Shown in pieces: positions 24,600 to 33,860 of a stretch of 64,000 nt of DNA. Every line of letters starts with the position of its first letter. Position 1 is the stretch's first letter. Under the pieces are notes generated by a model that worked only from the letters and a program-made list of their open reading frames with translations, ran no database searches and was not told where the DNA came from. Origin of the DNA: Bacillus sp. FSL K6-3431 (GTDB taxonomy: Bacteria > Bacillota > Bacilli > Bacillales > Bacillaceae_C). The translations under genes were made by a program, and so were the position numbers. Location of the stretch: NCBI RefSeq assembly GCF_038002605.1, contig NZ_JBBOCT010000001.1, forward strand, positions 3,596,001 through 3,660,000, written 5' to 3'.

Positions 24600-24983
24600 G
24601 TGATTTTACATTCGGATGGATCGAAACCAATTTATGTGCAAATAGCAGAATGGATAGAAAATGAAGTTATTAGCGGTGCGTTTATGAATGATGAAAAGGT
24701 TTATTCACAATATCAGTTGGCAGAGATGTTCAATATTAACCCAGCTACGGCAGCAAAGGGGCTGAATATATTGGCAGATGAACAGATTCTATATAAGAAG
24801 CGTGGACTTGGAATGTTTGTAAATGTTGGCGCGAAAGAAAAAATACTTAGCAAACGGAAAAATGAAACATTAAAGGGATTAATTCAAGATCTTGTTCAAG
24901 AAGCAGATCGTTTAAGTGTAAGGGAAGATGAGTTACTCAAATTGATCAAGGATGCGAGGCGAAAAAAAGATGAAGATAATTGA
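24600..24983 (+). CDS. GntR-family regulator, YtrA subfamily
   Basis: The 127-residue protein has a winged helix (PIYVQIAEWIENEVISGAF, then QYQLAEMFNINPATAAKGLNIL and LYKKRGLGMFV) and a short helical tail, the YtrA form. It starts at GTG 24600 after AGGAGG. CTAAC and GTTAG (24573-24577 and 24585-24589) form an inverted repeat just before the ribosome site and may be its operator. It overlaps the ATPase gene that follows and probably autoregulates this transporter operon. Confidence 0.85.
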   Translation: MILHSDGSKPIYVQIAEWIENEVISGAFMNDEKVYSQYQLAEMFNINPATAAKGLNILADEQILYKKRGLGMFVNVGAKEKILSKRKNETLKGLIQDLVQEADRLSVREDELLKLIKDARRKKDEDN

Positions 24984-25881
24984 ATGTAAAAATATAACGA
25001 AAATTTATGGAAAAAAAGCAGTTCTTGAAAATATATCTTTTTCAATTGAAGGACATAAATTAACGGGATTGATCGGACGTAATGGAGCAGGGAAGACAAC
25101 ACTTTTGAAAATTTTATCTGGATTTATTCGTGAAACATCTGGTGAGGTGGACGTTTTTTCTGAACAGCCTTTTAATAATTTATTTGTTTCTGCTAATAGC
25201 ATTTTCATTGATGATCAAATGACATTGCCTCCAGCACTAACTCTTGCTGAAATTCTAGATGCTGCAGATAGCTTTTATGAAAACTGGGATGCAACTCTTG
25301 CAAAGGGGCTTTTTGAATATTTTTCATTGGATTCGAATCAATATCACGCAAATCTTTCTAAAGGGATGAAAAGCACATTTAATATGATTTTGGGACTATC
25401 AGCAAGATGTGCACTCACAATTTTTGATGAACCAACAACTGGAATGGATGCGGCGGTACGTAAAGACTTTTATCGTGCCTTGTTAAAGGATTATATTGCA
25501 CATCCACGTTCGATTATAATTTCAAGTCATCACTTAAATGAAATCGAAGATCTATTAGAAGATGTTCTACTAGTAAATGATGGAAAGGTCCATCTTCACA
25601 AACCAATTTCTGAATTAAAAGAATGGGCGATTGGACTTTATGGAAAGAAATCTGTAGTAGCTGGATGGACGTTGGGTAGAGAGGTACTTCTTGAAAAAGA
25701 TATGGGACCAGACCGTATGTATTCCGTTGTGCGAAATGATTTTACTGAAGATGATATAAAATGTGCAAGAGACGGGGGGGTAGAGTTCACATCTATTTCT
25801 TCAAGTGATATCTGTATATTTTTAACGAGTAAAAGCAAGGGGGGAATTGATGATGTCTTTAATAGAAACGAATCTATCTGA
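24970..25881 (+). CDS. ABC transporter ATP-binding protein
   Basis: The ~303-residue ATPase has Walker A GRNGAGKT, a degenerate signature (LSKGMKST), Walker B LTIFDEPTTGMD and the switch His in SSHHLNE, then a ~85-residue C-terminal domain. ATG 24970 is preferred to ATG 24952 because the protein then begins at the conserved first strand (MKIIECKNITKIYGKK); both overlap the regulator gene. It would drive the membrane protein encoded next. Antibiotic resistance is typical for this class but is not shown here. Confidence 0.85.
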   Translation: MKIIECKNITKIYGKKAVLENISFSIEGHKLTGLIGRNGAGKTTLLKILSGFIRETSGEVDVFSEQPFNNLFVSANSIFIDDQMTLPPALTLAEILDAADSFYENWDATLAKGLFEYFSLDSNQYHANLSKGMKSTFNMILGLSARCALTIFDEPTTGMDAAVRKDFYRALLKDYIAHPRSIIISSHHLNEIEDLLEDVLLVNDGKVHLHKPISELKEWAIGLYGKKSVVAGWTLGREVLLEKDMGPDRMYSVVRNDFTEDDIKCARDGGVEFTSISSSDICIFLTSKSKGGIDDVFNRNESI

Positions 25882-26590
25882 TGTTGTAAAAAAACAGTTC
25901 TCATTTAAGGTAAAGGCATATTGGGGTGTATTTAATTCACTTGCGATCATGCAGTTGATTGCCGTTTTGTTTTCACTTGCACCATCGTTTAATGTTGGCT
26001 ATGGATCAGCTAGTTTCTCGGTAAATATATCTTTTTATTCAGCAGATATAGTCATCGTTTTTACGATGCTTTGGGCTTTTATTTCCGCTATTTTAATAAC
26101 CACAAAAGCGACAAGATATGATGATTTTGCTTTCGTGGGGAACCGAGTGAGCAGTAATATTTCAAATGCCCTTTTCCTATCAATAGCAAGTGTTATCGGT
26201 GGTATCACAGCTATTTTGTCGAGTTATTTCATTAAGGTAATTGTCCATTTTATTGGAGGAATTCAATCTGCCGGAAGTATAACAATCCAAGAATTATTGA
26301 TCGGTATTGCAGCAACGATATTATACGTGTTCTTGTTCAGTGCTATAGGATATTTAGTAGGAATATGCATTCAAATAAGTAAATTATTTATCATTATCCT
26401 GCCTGCTTTGCTTATAGGAACGATTGTCACCGGCGTGCAGGTGGGCAAAGACCAATGGTTAGTAGCAGTTTTTAATTTTTTTGCTGCAGAGTCATCATTT
26501 CTTCTATTTTTTATAAAAGTCATCGTGGTGGCTGGGATACTATTCAGTGGTTCTGCCACACTCTCTAATCGAATGGAGGTTAGAAATTAA
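25853..26590 (+). CDS. ABC transporter membrane protein of the GntR operon
   Basis: About 245 residues with six predicted membrane helices and no recognised catalytic motif. Three start codons are stacked (TTG 25847, ATG 25850, ATG 25853); AAGGGGGG at 25838-25844 best suits the last. It overlaps the ATPase gene and hands over to the next gene by TAATG, so the operon is tightly coupled. It probably forms the pore for the upstream ATPase. The substrate is unknown. Confidence 0.7.
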   Translation: MSLIETNLSDVVKKQFSFKVKAYWGVFNSLAIMQLIAVLFSLAPSFNVGYGSASFSVNISFYSADIVIVFTMLWAFISAILITTKATRYDDFAFVGNRVSSNISNALFLSIASVIGGITAILSSYFIKVIVHFIGGIQSAGSITIQELLIGIAATILYVFLFSAIGYLVGICIQISKLFIIILPALLIGTIVTGVQVGKDQWLVAVFNFFAAESSFLLFFIKVIVVAGILFSGSATLSNRMEVRN

Positions 26591-27285
26591 TGATTATGAG
26601 TATAATTGCACCTGTATTGATCATGGGATTACTAGCGATTTCTGTAGTACTAATCATTCGTTCGAAAAATAAATATATGAAAAACAAGCGAGTGACAATG
26701 ACTTTTTTAGGTAGCTATCTTACAATCTTGTGCATCTCGGCAATTGTCTATGGGCTACTGCCGGTAGAGAATGCAAATATACATGCAATAACGGAAAAAG
26801 AAGTCAATCGAATTTCCGACGTATTTAATGAAAATATTTTTAGTGGAAAAACAGAAAATATGGATCCTGCGTTTATAAAGGACGAATGGACTTTAGATTA
26901 TGATAAAGATAAACTTACGATACTCCAACCAGAAGGATATTTCGATGGCATGATCGTAATTGAAAGAAAACCGGAAGATGATGAGAAAATAGAAGGCACA
27001 TACTACGCGAATGCAATCATAGGGGGTGTCGATGTGACGCCAGAAATAATACCAACTAAGGTAGATTTAAATGGTGATACATTAGAGTTAATCATTCCCG
27101 CTATGGTCGAGCTAAAATTTTCCTTAACTAAAAAGGAATTTCCCATTAATCAATTTACCGAAGAAGGCCGGTTCAAGAGAAATCCAAGTTCCTTTACGGA
27201 GAATCAATTACTATATTTGCGAATTCCTCAAAACCTAGAGATTATTAATAACCAAGATCTTTTTATTCACTATGTGGAAGAGTAA
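26590..27285 (+). CDS. Uncharacterised two-helix membrane-anchored protein of the GntR-ABC operon
   Basis: The 231-residue protein has helices at about 2-23 and 38-60, then a ~170-residue hydrophilic domain predicted to be outside and rich in beta strands. I do not recognise the domain. Its start shares the A of the upstream TAA (TAATG), so it belongs to the transporter operon and may be an accessory or sensing subunit. A 40-bp repeat cluster follows the gene instead of a clear terminator. Confidence 0.65.
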   Translation: MIMSIIAPVLIMGLLAISVVLIIRSKNKYMKNKRVTMTFLGSYLTILCISAIVYGLLPVENANIHAITEKEVNRISDVFNENIFSGKTENMDPAFIKDEWTLDYDKDKLTILQPEGYFDGMIVIERKPEDDEKIEGTYYANAIIGGVDVTPEIIPTKVDLNGDTLELIIPAMVELKFSLTKKEFPINQFTEEGRFKRNPSSFTENQLLYLRIPQNLEIINNQDLFIHYVEE

Positions 27286-27290
27286 AACGT

Positions 27291-27383
27291 GAGTGGCCAG
27301 TAATAATCGTGAGTAGCTTATAAATTCGCTGAGTGGCCAGTAATAATCGTGAGTAGCTTATAAATTCGCTGAGTGGCCAGTAA
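27291..27383. repeat. Short cluster of the 40-bp GAGTGGCCAGTAA repeat
   Basis: GAGTGGCCAG starts at 27291, 27331 and 27371, exactly 40 bp apart, and the intervening half GAGTAGCTTATAAA occurs twice. The first two units are identical. The same two half-units alternate in the large array at 58165-58680. Confidence 0.9.
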
Positions 27384-27538
27384 AAGAAGAGTGCCACTCG
27401 TAATCAATCATGATATGCGGTAAATGATTGTTTATATGTATTTAAAACTTCATTTTAAGTGTTTTCGCTAAACTCTGCGTTTAAATCTAGTGATTTTGGC
27501 AATCATGCTAAGGATTCTAAACATAGGAGGTTTTGATT

Positions 27539-28108
27539 TTGAAAAAAGTTATGTTGTTCGTTATTGTTGCTATGTTTACCCTAATAGTCGGCGCGTGTGC
27601 TACGGATAAGGATGCAACGCCTCAACAAAATAAGGATGAGGCGGTTCCCGTGAGTAGTTCTACTCCGCTGGATATAGACATCATCAACACGAAAGATGCA
27701 AAAGTGGGCAAGGCAACTCTTACTGAGACAAAAGAAGGTGTTAAGATTGGATTAAAGATCGAAGGAATGGAACCAGGTACCAAAGCGATCCATATCCATG
27801 AAACAGCAAAATGCGATCCACCAGATTTTAAGTCCGCGGGTGAACATTTCAATCCCGGGCATAAGGAGCATGGTTTCGATAATCCAAAGGGCTTCCATTC
27901 TGGTGACTTGCCAAATATTGAGGTTTCCGATAATGGCACTGTAAATGTAGAGATCATTGCAACCAATGTAACATTAGGACAAGGGGAAAACTCCTTACTA
28001 GATGAAGATGGTAGTGCCCTTGTTATCCATGAAAATGCCGATGATTACAAAACAGATCCTGCAGGAAATTCAGGAGACCGGATTGCATGTGGAGCAATCA
28101 CCAAATAA
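27539..28108 (+). CDS. Cu/Zn superoxide dismutase-like lipoprotein (SodC/YojM type)
   Basis: The ~189-residue precursor has a lipobox (LIVGAC). The SodC fold carries all expected metal ligands: AIHIHE (two Cu His), GEHFNPGHKEHG (bridging His and a Zn His), FHSGDLPN (Zn His and Asp) and ALVIHENADDY (Cu His). The disulfide Cys pair (KCDPP, RIACG) and the active-site Arg are also present. It would dismutate superoxide outside the membrane. TTG 27539, 8 bases after AGGAGG, is preferred to TTG 27533. Confidence 0.88.
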   Translation: MKKVMLFVIVAMFTLIVGACATDKDATPQQNKDEAVPVSSSTPLDIDIINTKDAKVGKATLTETKEGVKIGLKIEGMEPGTKAIHIHETAKCDPPDFKSAGEHFNPGHKEHGFDNPKGFHSGDLPNIEVSDNGTVNVEIIATNVTLGQGENSLLDEDGSALVIHENADDYKTDPAGNSGDRIACGAITK

Positions 28109-28180
28109 ATTAGTTTGTAAAATGCGTTTTTTAAAAATTTCCTCACCGAAATATCTTAGCTAATACTTTTAAAATTGCAA

Positions 28181-28222
28181 AATCCCCTACTAATAGCAAT
28201 TCGTGCGTTAGTAGGGGAGATT
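28181..28222. terminator. Bidirectional terminator between the sodC-like and AIM24 genes
   Basis: TCCCCTACTAA pairs perfectly with TTAGTAGGGGA (11 bp). A-rich and T-rich flanks suit both convergent genes. Confidence 0.85.
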
Positions 28223-28236
28223 TTATATGATCGCGA

Positions 28237-29028
28237 TTACCGATCGCCACCAAGGATATTAAAAAGTCCACCGATTCCGCCTTCATCTTTTGATCCACCT
28301 GTTGTAGGCATCGCAGCAAATACACGGCTAGCAAGTCTTGAGAATGGAAGTGATTGAATCCATACAGTGCCTGGTCCACGAAGTGTCGCGAAAAACAATC
28401 CTTCGCCACCAAATAAAGCTGTTTTCACACCTTTAACCATCTCAATATCGTAATCGACATCATGTGTCAACGCAACGAGACAACCAGTATCAATTCTCAC
28501 CACTTCACCAGGTGCTAATGTTTTCTTGTGAATGGTGCCTCCTGCGTGGACGAACGTCATACCGTCACCTTCAAGCTTTTGCATAATGAAACCTTCACCA
28601 CCGAAGAACCCCGCACCAAGTTTGCGTTGGAACGCAATTCCGACAGAAACCCCTTTTGCAGCAGCTAAAAAGGCGTCTTTTTGACAAATGATTTTTCCGT
28701 CTAGTTCACTTAAATCCATAGGAATAATTTTTCCAGGGTAAGGTGAGGCAAAAGAGACATGTTTCTTTTCGGATCCTTCGTTCGTGAACATTGTCATAAA
28801 CAGACTTTCACCAGTAAGCATTCTTTTACCTGCACCCATCAGTTTACCCATAAGCCCTCCGCCTTGGTCAGACGAACCATCCCCGAAGACTGTTTCCATT
28901 TTGACACCATCATCCATCATCATCAAACTGCCGGCCTCCGCTATTACAGTTTCACGTGGGTCAAGTTCAACTTGTACAAACTGCATATCATCGCCAAATA
29001 TTTCAAAATCAATTTCATGGTTATTCAT
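28237..29028 (-). CDS. AIM24 / TIGR00266 family protein
   Basis: The ~263-residue protein is a glycine-rich beta-barrel of the AIM24 family: [24 protein letters not shown], then [20 protein letters not shown] and [16 protein letters not shown], ending in a Gly-rich tail ([12 protein letters not shown]). The molecular role of bacterial members is not established. No signal peptide is seen, so it is probably cytosolic. ATG 29028 is preferred over TTG 29031. It is monocistronic. Confidence 0.85.
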   Translation of the reverse strand: MNNHEIDFEIFGDDMQFVQVELDPRETVIAEAGSLMMMDDGVKMETVFGDGSSDQGGGLMGKLMGAGKRMLTGESLFMTMFTNEGSEKKHVSFASPYPGKIIPMDLSELDGKIICQKDAFLAAAKGVSVGIAFQRKLGAGFFGGEGFIMQKLEGDGMTFVHAGGTIHKKTLAPGEVVRIDTGCLVALTHDVDYDIEMVKGVKTALFGGEGLFFATLRGPGTVWIQSLPFSRLASRVFAAMPTTGGSKDEGGIGGLFNILGGDR

Positions 29029-29305
29029 CAATGTCCACCATCCTTTAATAAATGTACGGATAAAGAAACGAAAAGGATTCAGAAATAATCTAAGGAATAG
29101 CGGAAAACTTTTTTAGAGATAGAAATGGATCAGAAGTATAGAGGTTATGTGACGAATGAATATAATGGAAAAAGGAATTATGTAAGGAAGATAAAGTGGA
29201 TCTATAAACAATTCCTTGATTGTTGTTGTAAATCACATTGCAGGAGATTCAAATTAATATCATTGGAAGGACGATCAAATTAAACATAATGATATAGTTA
29301 TAACA

Positions 29306-29340
29306 AAAACTGCCATTGAACAGGTAGCAATGGCAGTTTT
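29306..29340 (-). terminator. Terminator of the amino-acid ABC operon
   Basis: AAAACTGCCATTG and CAATGGCAGTTTT form a perfect 13-bp stem, downstream of the ATPase gene on the minus strand. Confidence 0.88.
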
Positions 29341-29376
29341 ATAAGCGGATCCTGAAATATTGTTTATATCCATGTC

Positions 29377-30099
29377 TTAAAGAATTTTACTTAAAAACTC
29401 TTGCGTTCTAGTATTTTGCGGATGATCAAAAATTTGTTCTGGATCTCCTTCTTCTGCGATTACACCTTCGTCGATAAATAGGACTCTATCGCCAACCTCT
29501 TTGGCAAAACCCATCTCATGAGTCACGACAACCATTGTCATTCCTTCTTTTGCGAGATCTTTCATTACTTGGAGGACATCTCCAACAAGCTCTGGATCAA
29601 GTGCTGAAGTAGGCTCATCAAACAGCATTACTTTAGGGTCCATAGCGAGTGATCTTGCAATGGCAACTCGCTGCTTTTGACCGCCTGAAAGACTATCGGG
29701 ATACATATGCGCCTTATCAAAAAGCCCGACTTTTTCTAATAAAGGTAAAGCTTCTTTCTCTGCAGCAGTTTTTGATTTACCTTTTACTTTTAGCGGCCCC
29801 AGTATGACGTTGTCTAACACCGTCATATGAGGAAAAAGGTTAAAATGCTGGAAAACCATTCCCACTTTTGCACGGACCATATTAATATCGATATTCGCAT
29901 CAACTAGATTTTCTCCATCAATAATTACATCACCAGAAGTGATTGCTTCCAATGAATTTAAGCAGCGAAGAAATGTACTTTTACCTGATCCAGATCGACC
30001 AATGACACAGACAACTTCTTGCTCCTCTATTTCACAATCGATACCCTTTAAAACTTCCAAACTACCAAAAGACTTATGCAAATTTTTTACACTAATCAT
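29377..30099 (-). CDS. Polar amino-acid ABC transporter ATP-binding protein (GlnQ-like)
   Basis: The 240-residue ATPase shows Walker A GRSGSGKS, the Q-loop [13 protein letters not shown], signature LSGGQKQR, Walker [15 protein letters not shown] and [10 protein letters not shown], the exact pattern of the GlnQ/HisP family. It starts one base after the permease stop. With the permease and binding protein it would import a polar amino acid, probably glutamine or a related compound. Confidence 0.92.
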   Translation of the reverse strand: MISVKNLHKSFGSLEVLKGIDCEIEEQEVVCVIGRSGSGKSTFLRCLNSLEAITSGDVIIDGENLVDANIDINMVRAKVGMVFQHFNLFPHMTVLDNVILGPLKVKGKSKTAAEKEALPLLEKVGLFDKAHMYPDSLSGGQKQRVAIARSLAMDPKVMLFDEPTSALDPELVGDVLQVMKDLAKEGMTMVVVTHEMGFAKEVGDRVLFIDEGVIAEEGDPEQIFDHPQNTRTQEFLSKIL

Positions 30100-30100
30100 A

Positions 30101-30763
30101 TTAGACAGCCAGCTTCCTTTCTAGTCTCCGTAAATAAAATGATGCAGGAATAGTAATTAATAAGTATAAAACACAAACCATAATCAATGTTTGAAAGGGT
30201 GTATATGTGACATTGTAGTATTGTTTACCCATATATAAGAGTTCTCCAACCGCAATAACCGAAAATAGGGAGGTATCTTTTAAACTGATAATAAATTGGT
30301 TTCCTAAAGGTGGAATCATCCGTTTAAATGCTTGTGGCCAAATAATATAGCGCATCGTTTGTTTTTTTGTTAATCCAATCGAACGTCCCGCCTCGTTTTG
30401 TCCTTTATCCACTGAATCTACAGCCCCACGAACGATCTCAGCAATATAAGCTCCTGCATTAATCGTGATGGCAATAATCGAAGCTGTTAATTTATCAATA
30501 TTAAATCCAATAATCTCTTCTGTTAATCCATAATAAATAAAAAGTACTTGAACAAGGATAGGAGTACCACGAACAACCTCTACATACACTGCACAAATGA
30601 AACGTAAAACTTTATTATTTGATAAACGTCCCAACCCAGTGACTGCTCCTAAAGCAAAGCCTAAAGCAAGACCGATAAGTGTAATGATAAGCGTCCACAC
30701 TAATCCTTGTAAGAGAAAGGGTAGACTTTGAATATAATGACTTTCTAGAAAGGCTTCTATCAT
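30101..30763 (-). CDS. Polar amino-acid ABC transporter permease (GlnP-like)
   Basis: The 220-residue protein has about five helices and the HisMQ-type motif [18 protein letters not shown]. The EAA loop ([21 protein letters not shown]) contacts the ATPase. Its length and both motifs match the single-permease, homodimeric type. A terminator-like hairpin separates it from the binding-protein gene upstream, which should lower its expression relative to that gene. Confidence 0.92.
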   Translation of the reverse strand: MIEAFLESHYIQSLPFLLQGLVWTLIITLIGLALGFALGAVTGLGRLSNNKVLRFICAVYVEVVRGTPILVQVLFIYYGLTEEIIGFNIDKLTASIIAITINAGAYIAEIVRGAVDSVDKGQNEAGRSIGLTKKQTMRYIIWPQAFKRMIPPLGNQFIISLKDTSLFSVIAVGELLYMGKQYYNVTYTPFQTLIMVCVLYLLITIPASFYLRRLERKLAV

Positions 30764-30843
30764 CTAACATTTCTCTCCTTTTAAATTATATATTTAATGG
30801 TATGTATTATATGGTGGGTATTGACAATTAAAAACAGTTGTTA

Positions 30844-30882
30844 AAAAAGCGCAACAAGATATAAGAGATTGTTGCGCTTTTT
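30844..30882 (-). terminator. Intra-operon terminator/attenuator between binding protein and permease genes
   Basis: AAAAAGCGCAACAA pairs perfectly with TTGTTGCGCTTTTT (14 bp) around an 11-nt loop. It lies 94 bp after the binding-protein gene and before the permease gene on the same strand; partial readthrough would give more binding protein than membrane subunits. Confidence 0.88.
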
Positions 30883-30976
30883 GACTGATAAAGTGCATTA
30901 ACTGTAATGTAAGGGAATTCCTTTTAGAATGGCTTACGTCGGAGGTGCAAATCATAGAAAATGAGCATTGAACTAA

Positions 30977-31756
30977 TTACTCACCTAGCCACTTTTCAGT
31001 TGGGGCCTCACCGAAGTATTTTTCATATATATCAGCGTAAGTACCATCCGCAATTATACTTTCCAATGCTTTATTGACATCATCTACTATTTCTGAATCC
31101 TTCTTTAAAGCGATTCCATAGGATTGCCCTTCAAGTACATCGCCGACAGTTTTTAACTTATCGTCACCTTCTTGGGAGATATAATAAAGAACGTTTGGTA
31201 GGTCATATAATGCACCGTCCAGTCTTCCTTCTTTAACATCCATATAGGCAGTAACGATTTCTGGGAATGCTTCGACTTTTGCCTCCGTTTGTTTCTGTAA
31301 GTATGTTTGACTTGTTGAACCTTGGCGAGAACCAATTTTTTTACCATCCACGTCCTCAATTGACTGGATATCACTATCAATAGGAACCATCATCACTAAA
31401 CCAGAATCATAATAAGGGATCGAAAAATCGATCGATTCTTTACGCTCTTCTGTAATCGACATGCCTGCAACTCCAATAGGAAAGCGACCAGATTGCAGTC
31501 CGGCAAGGACCCCATCAAAGTCCATTGTTTCAAATTTAACTTTAAAACCTGCCCTGTCAGCAATCTCTTCAATGATCTCGATGTCAAATCCTTCTAGCTC
31601 TCCGGTTTTAGGATTTTTATATTCGAATGGTTTAAAATTTGAATCTGTAGCAACTGTATACGTTTTACCTTCTCCACTAGATTCAGAGCTACCACACGCT
31701 GTAAGTGCTACCAAAACGGAAAACGTCGCTACCAAAAATAATAACTTTTTCTTCAA
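30977..31756 (-). CDS. Polar amino-acid ABC transporter substrate-binding lipoprotein (GlnH-like)
   Basis: The ~259-residue precursor begins MKKKLLFLV with a lipobox LTACG (Cys21). The mature part is a family 3 solute-binding protein: ATDSNFKPFEYKNPKTGELEGFDIEII, then DFDGVLAGLQSGRF and SIPYYDSGLV. TTG 31756 has AGGAGG upstream and gives a proper signal peptide; an upstream start would add 25 unlikely residues. The anchored receptor feeds the permease and ATPase encoded downstream. Ligand not determined. Confidence 0.92.
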   Translation of the reverse strand: MKKKLLFLVATFSVLVALTACGSSESSGEGKTYTVATDSNFKPFEYKNPKTGELEGFDIEIIEEIADRAGFKVKFETMDFDGVLAGLQSGRFPIGVAGMSITEERKESIDFSIPYYDSGLVMMVPIDSDIQSIEDVDGKKIGSRQGSTSQTYLQKQTEAKVEAFPEIVTAYMDVKEGRLDGALYDLPNVLYYISQEGDDKLKTVGDVLEGQSYGIALKKDSEIVDDVNKALESIIADGTYADIYEKYFGEAPTEKWLGE

Positions 31757-32234
31757 AGTATACGAACCTCCTAATTTTTTCTGCATCTGTTCATCATTAT
31801 CTATGAATTCTAAATTGGGCACAATATTCATAAATTTACATAAGAGACGATAATAGTGTATATATTGGGAAGCCGTTCATATGGAGGGTGGTTTCTATAT
31901 AAATGCTCCAAATAAGTCTCAAATACTCATTACCCTTTCAAAATAGGAATAATCATAAATAATGAAATATATGATAAAAAGTTAGATTTATTATGCATGT
32001 GGAAGTATCTGCTCTTCATTTGCTAATGCGATTATTACATTTGCAATTATGAATTACTAATTGATGTGGTTGTTAATCATTGAAGGTACGCGGTTATTGG
32101 TTTACGTTTAGAAGTGGGGATGTAACACGCCGAGGGCTATTATTGGTTATATTTGAGTACCACTCATTATAACGGGGGAAAATGATCCAGTAGTTAGGGA
32201 GAAATACTTTGAACTAAACTTTCATAGGAAAATA
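31757..32234. other. Gene-free spacer upstream of the amino-acid ABC operon
   Basis: About 480 bp of AT-rich DNA. I see no gene, riboswitch consensus or strong repeat in it; it must hold the promoter of the ABC operon near its left end. Confidence 0.6.
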
Positions 32235-32262
32235 AAAAAGCGTGCAATTTCTGCACACTTTT
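32235..32262 (-). terminator. Terminator of the YjzC-like gene
   Basis: AAAAGCGTGCA and TGCACACTTTT form a stem with one mismatch around ATTTC; on the minus strand it ends in a T tract. Confidence 0.75.
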
Positions 32263-32264
32263 CA

Positions 32265-32477
32265 TTACTTCACTAATTGCCACACGTGTTGACGATCTTT
32301 TTTCTTTTCTTCGCCTTTATGTGTAATTGTAACTGTGTAAGCTTTTAGTTCAGGCAATTTATCGCCTTGTTGTACTTCTACACGTTGTGCTTCTTTTACT
32401 TTACCGCCACCGTGTCCTACTTCTACATAAGTGCCTGCAGCTGGTGCTGCTTCACCGGATTTAACGAATTGACTCAT
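32265..32477 (-). CDS. YjzC-like small protein
   Basis: The 70-residue basic protein contains FVKSGEAAPAAGTYVEVG and AQRVEVQQGDKLPELKAY, resembling the short YjzC family of Bacillus. There is no signal peptide or membrane segment. Function unknown. A TATAAT box (minus strand, near 32525) with a possible promoter lies about 45 bp upstream, and GAGGTAA serves as ribosome site. Confidence 0.7.
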   Translation of the reverse strand: MSQFVKSGEAAPAAGTYVEVGHGGGKVKEAQRVEVQQGDKLPELKAYTVTITHKGEEKKKDRQHVWQLVK

Positions 32478-32639
32478 AAGAAATTACCTCACTTTGAATG
32501 TATTGCAAAACATATAAGTCAATTATAACAAATAATCGACCTAAAAAGCTAATTGTAGTGAAAAAAGATAAAGTTTTTATCAAAAGATAAGGAAGTATAC
32601 GGTTTTCAGTTAGCTTTTTTTCGAAAAGGCATTTCTGTA

Positions 32640-32795
32640 TTTAGCTTCAAACACCTTCGGTCAAAAGGTCACTAATTAAATTGCTGTAGGACTGGGGAGC
32701 TTATCCTTTGGTAAACAAAATCCGGTACTTAGGTGTTGCCGCAAGGCGTGGCAAACTTGGCAGCTCTTTATAAGCTATTGCCGATGGGTGGGTGC
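32640..32795. other. Hairpin-rich spacer between the HAD and YjzC-like genes
   Basis: Several short stems occur: ACCTT/AAGGT (near 32652-32668), TTGCC/GGCAA (32736-32754) and GGCAGCT/AGCTATTGCC (near 32759-32782). I could not match this to a known RNA family. It could be the decayed 3' part of a lost element or a small RNA. Confidence 0.3.
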
Positions 32796-32806
32796 CTTGT
32801 GCTTAA

Positions 32807-33601
32807 TTACCCTTTATTTACAACGTCAATTGCTTTTAAACCATTATAAATTCCAGATTCTGAAACGGTAGTAGTTTTTCTATTTCCATAGGCGAACAAG
32901 TCAGGATGGGCGTTTCCCATGACAAATCCCTCACCGACAGTCGCTAGCATTTCTTTGTCGTTCATTCCATCGCCAAAAGCTATTGCTTGGTCTTTTTGAA
33001 TGTTCATTCTCTCAAGTATTTTCTCAACTGCCCTGCCTTTATTTACTGAATCTCTGATTACATCGTAACAATCACGCAAACCATCTACATTTACTTGTGA
33101 AAAATGATAGCTAGAATTCAATTCATAAAGACTAGCTTCATCATCCTTTAAATTGATTAATGTAGCTCCGAGAATCTGATCGGCAATCTCAGCGTGAAAC
33201 AGATCATTTTTCTTCATCTGAAACATCTGGATGAAATTTTCAACACAAGCTGCATCCATGGTAGTAAAATAATTTTTTTTGCTTGTATAAAATACAATTT
33301 CGTGGCCGTGTTTTTTAGCAATCTCACCGAATTGTAGAATAATCTCAGCTTGCATCGGTTCATTTACAATTGTTTTCTCTTGATAAATAGCAAGCGCTCC
33401 GTTATATCCAATGAAAGAATCGATATTCAATTCATCAGCAAGGTCTGCAATTTCATGAAGAGGTCTGCCAGTAGCTAAAAAAACTTCTATCCCTTTATCT
33501 TGTGCTTGTAGAATAGCTTCTTTTGTAGAATCTTGAAATGTGTGGTCTGGTAATAAAATAGTTCCGTCAATATCTAAAAATAATACACGATAGTTCGCCA
33601 T
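32807..33601 (-). CDS. HAD-superfamily (Cof-type, IIB) phosphatase
   Basis: The 264-residue protein has motif I FLDIDGTILLPD with both Asp, motif II FLATGR, the motif III Lys (NKGRAVEKIL) and motif IV FGDGMNDKEML, with a large IIB cap between II and III. Cof-type enzymes dephosphorylate sugar phosphates, FMN or pyridoxal phosphate; the substrate cannot be told here. GAAGGAG precedes the ATG. It is monocistronic. Confidence 0.9.
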   Translation of the reverse strand: MANYRVLFLDIDGTILLPDHTFQDSTKEAILQAQDKGIEVFLATGRPLHEIADLADELNIDSFIGYNGALAIYQEKTIVNEPMQAEIILQFGEIAKKHGHEIVFYTSKKNYFTTMDAACVENFIQMFQMKKNDLFHAEIADQILGATLINLKDDEASLYELNSSYHFSQVNVDGLRDCYDVIRDSVNKGRAVEKILERMNIQKDQAIAFGDGMNDKEMLATVGEGFVMGNAHPDLFAYGNRKTTTVSESGIYNGLKAIDVVNKG

Positions 33602-33860
33602 CTATTTCTCCTTCTATTCATATTATTTGAATTTTATCATAAATTATCTAAATGCGTGTTAAAATGGTTTCTTCCAGTCTTTTTGGAAAAGTTATGGAGT
33701 AAGGAAGCTGGAATTTTAGGGCTTATTTAATATAAGAATATGAATTTTCGATTAGCATTCACACGTTGAATCTTTAAAGCTCATTGCTTGACAGTGGATT
33801 CATATTCGCTGATGATAGAATAGAAAGAATACTCAATCTTCAATGAGAGGGAGAGATATC

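Noticed and set aside
32640..32795. 6S RNA or another housekeeping RNA
   Set aside because: I could not match the conserved bulges of 6S RNA or any RNA core I know on either strand.
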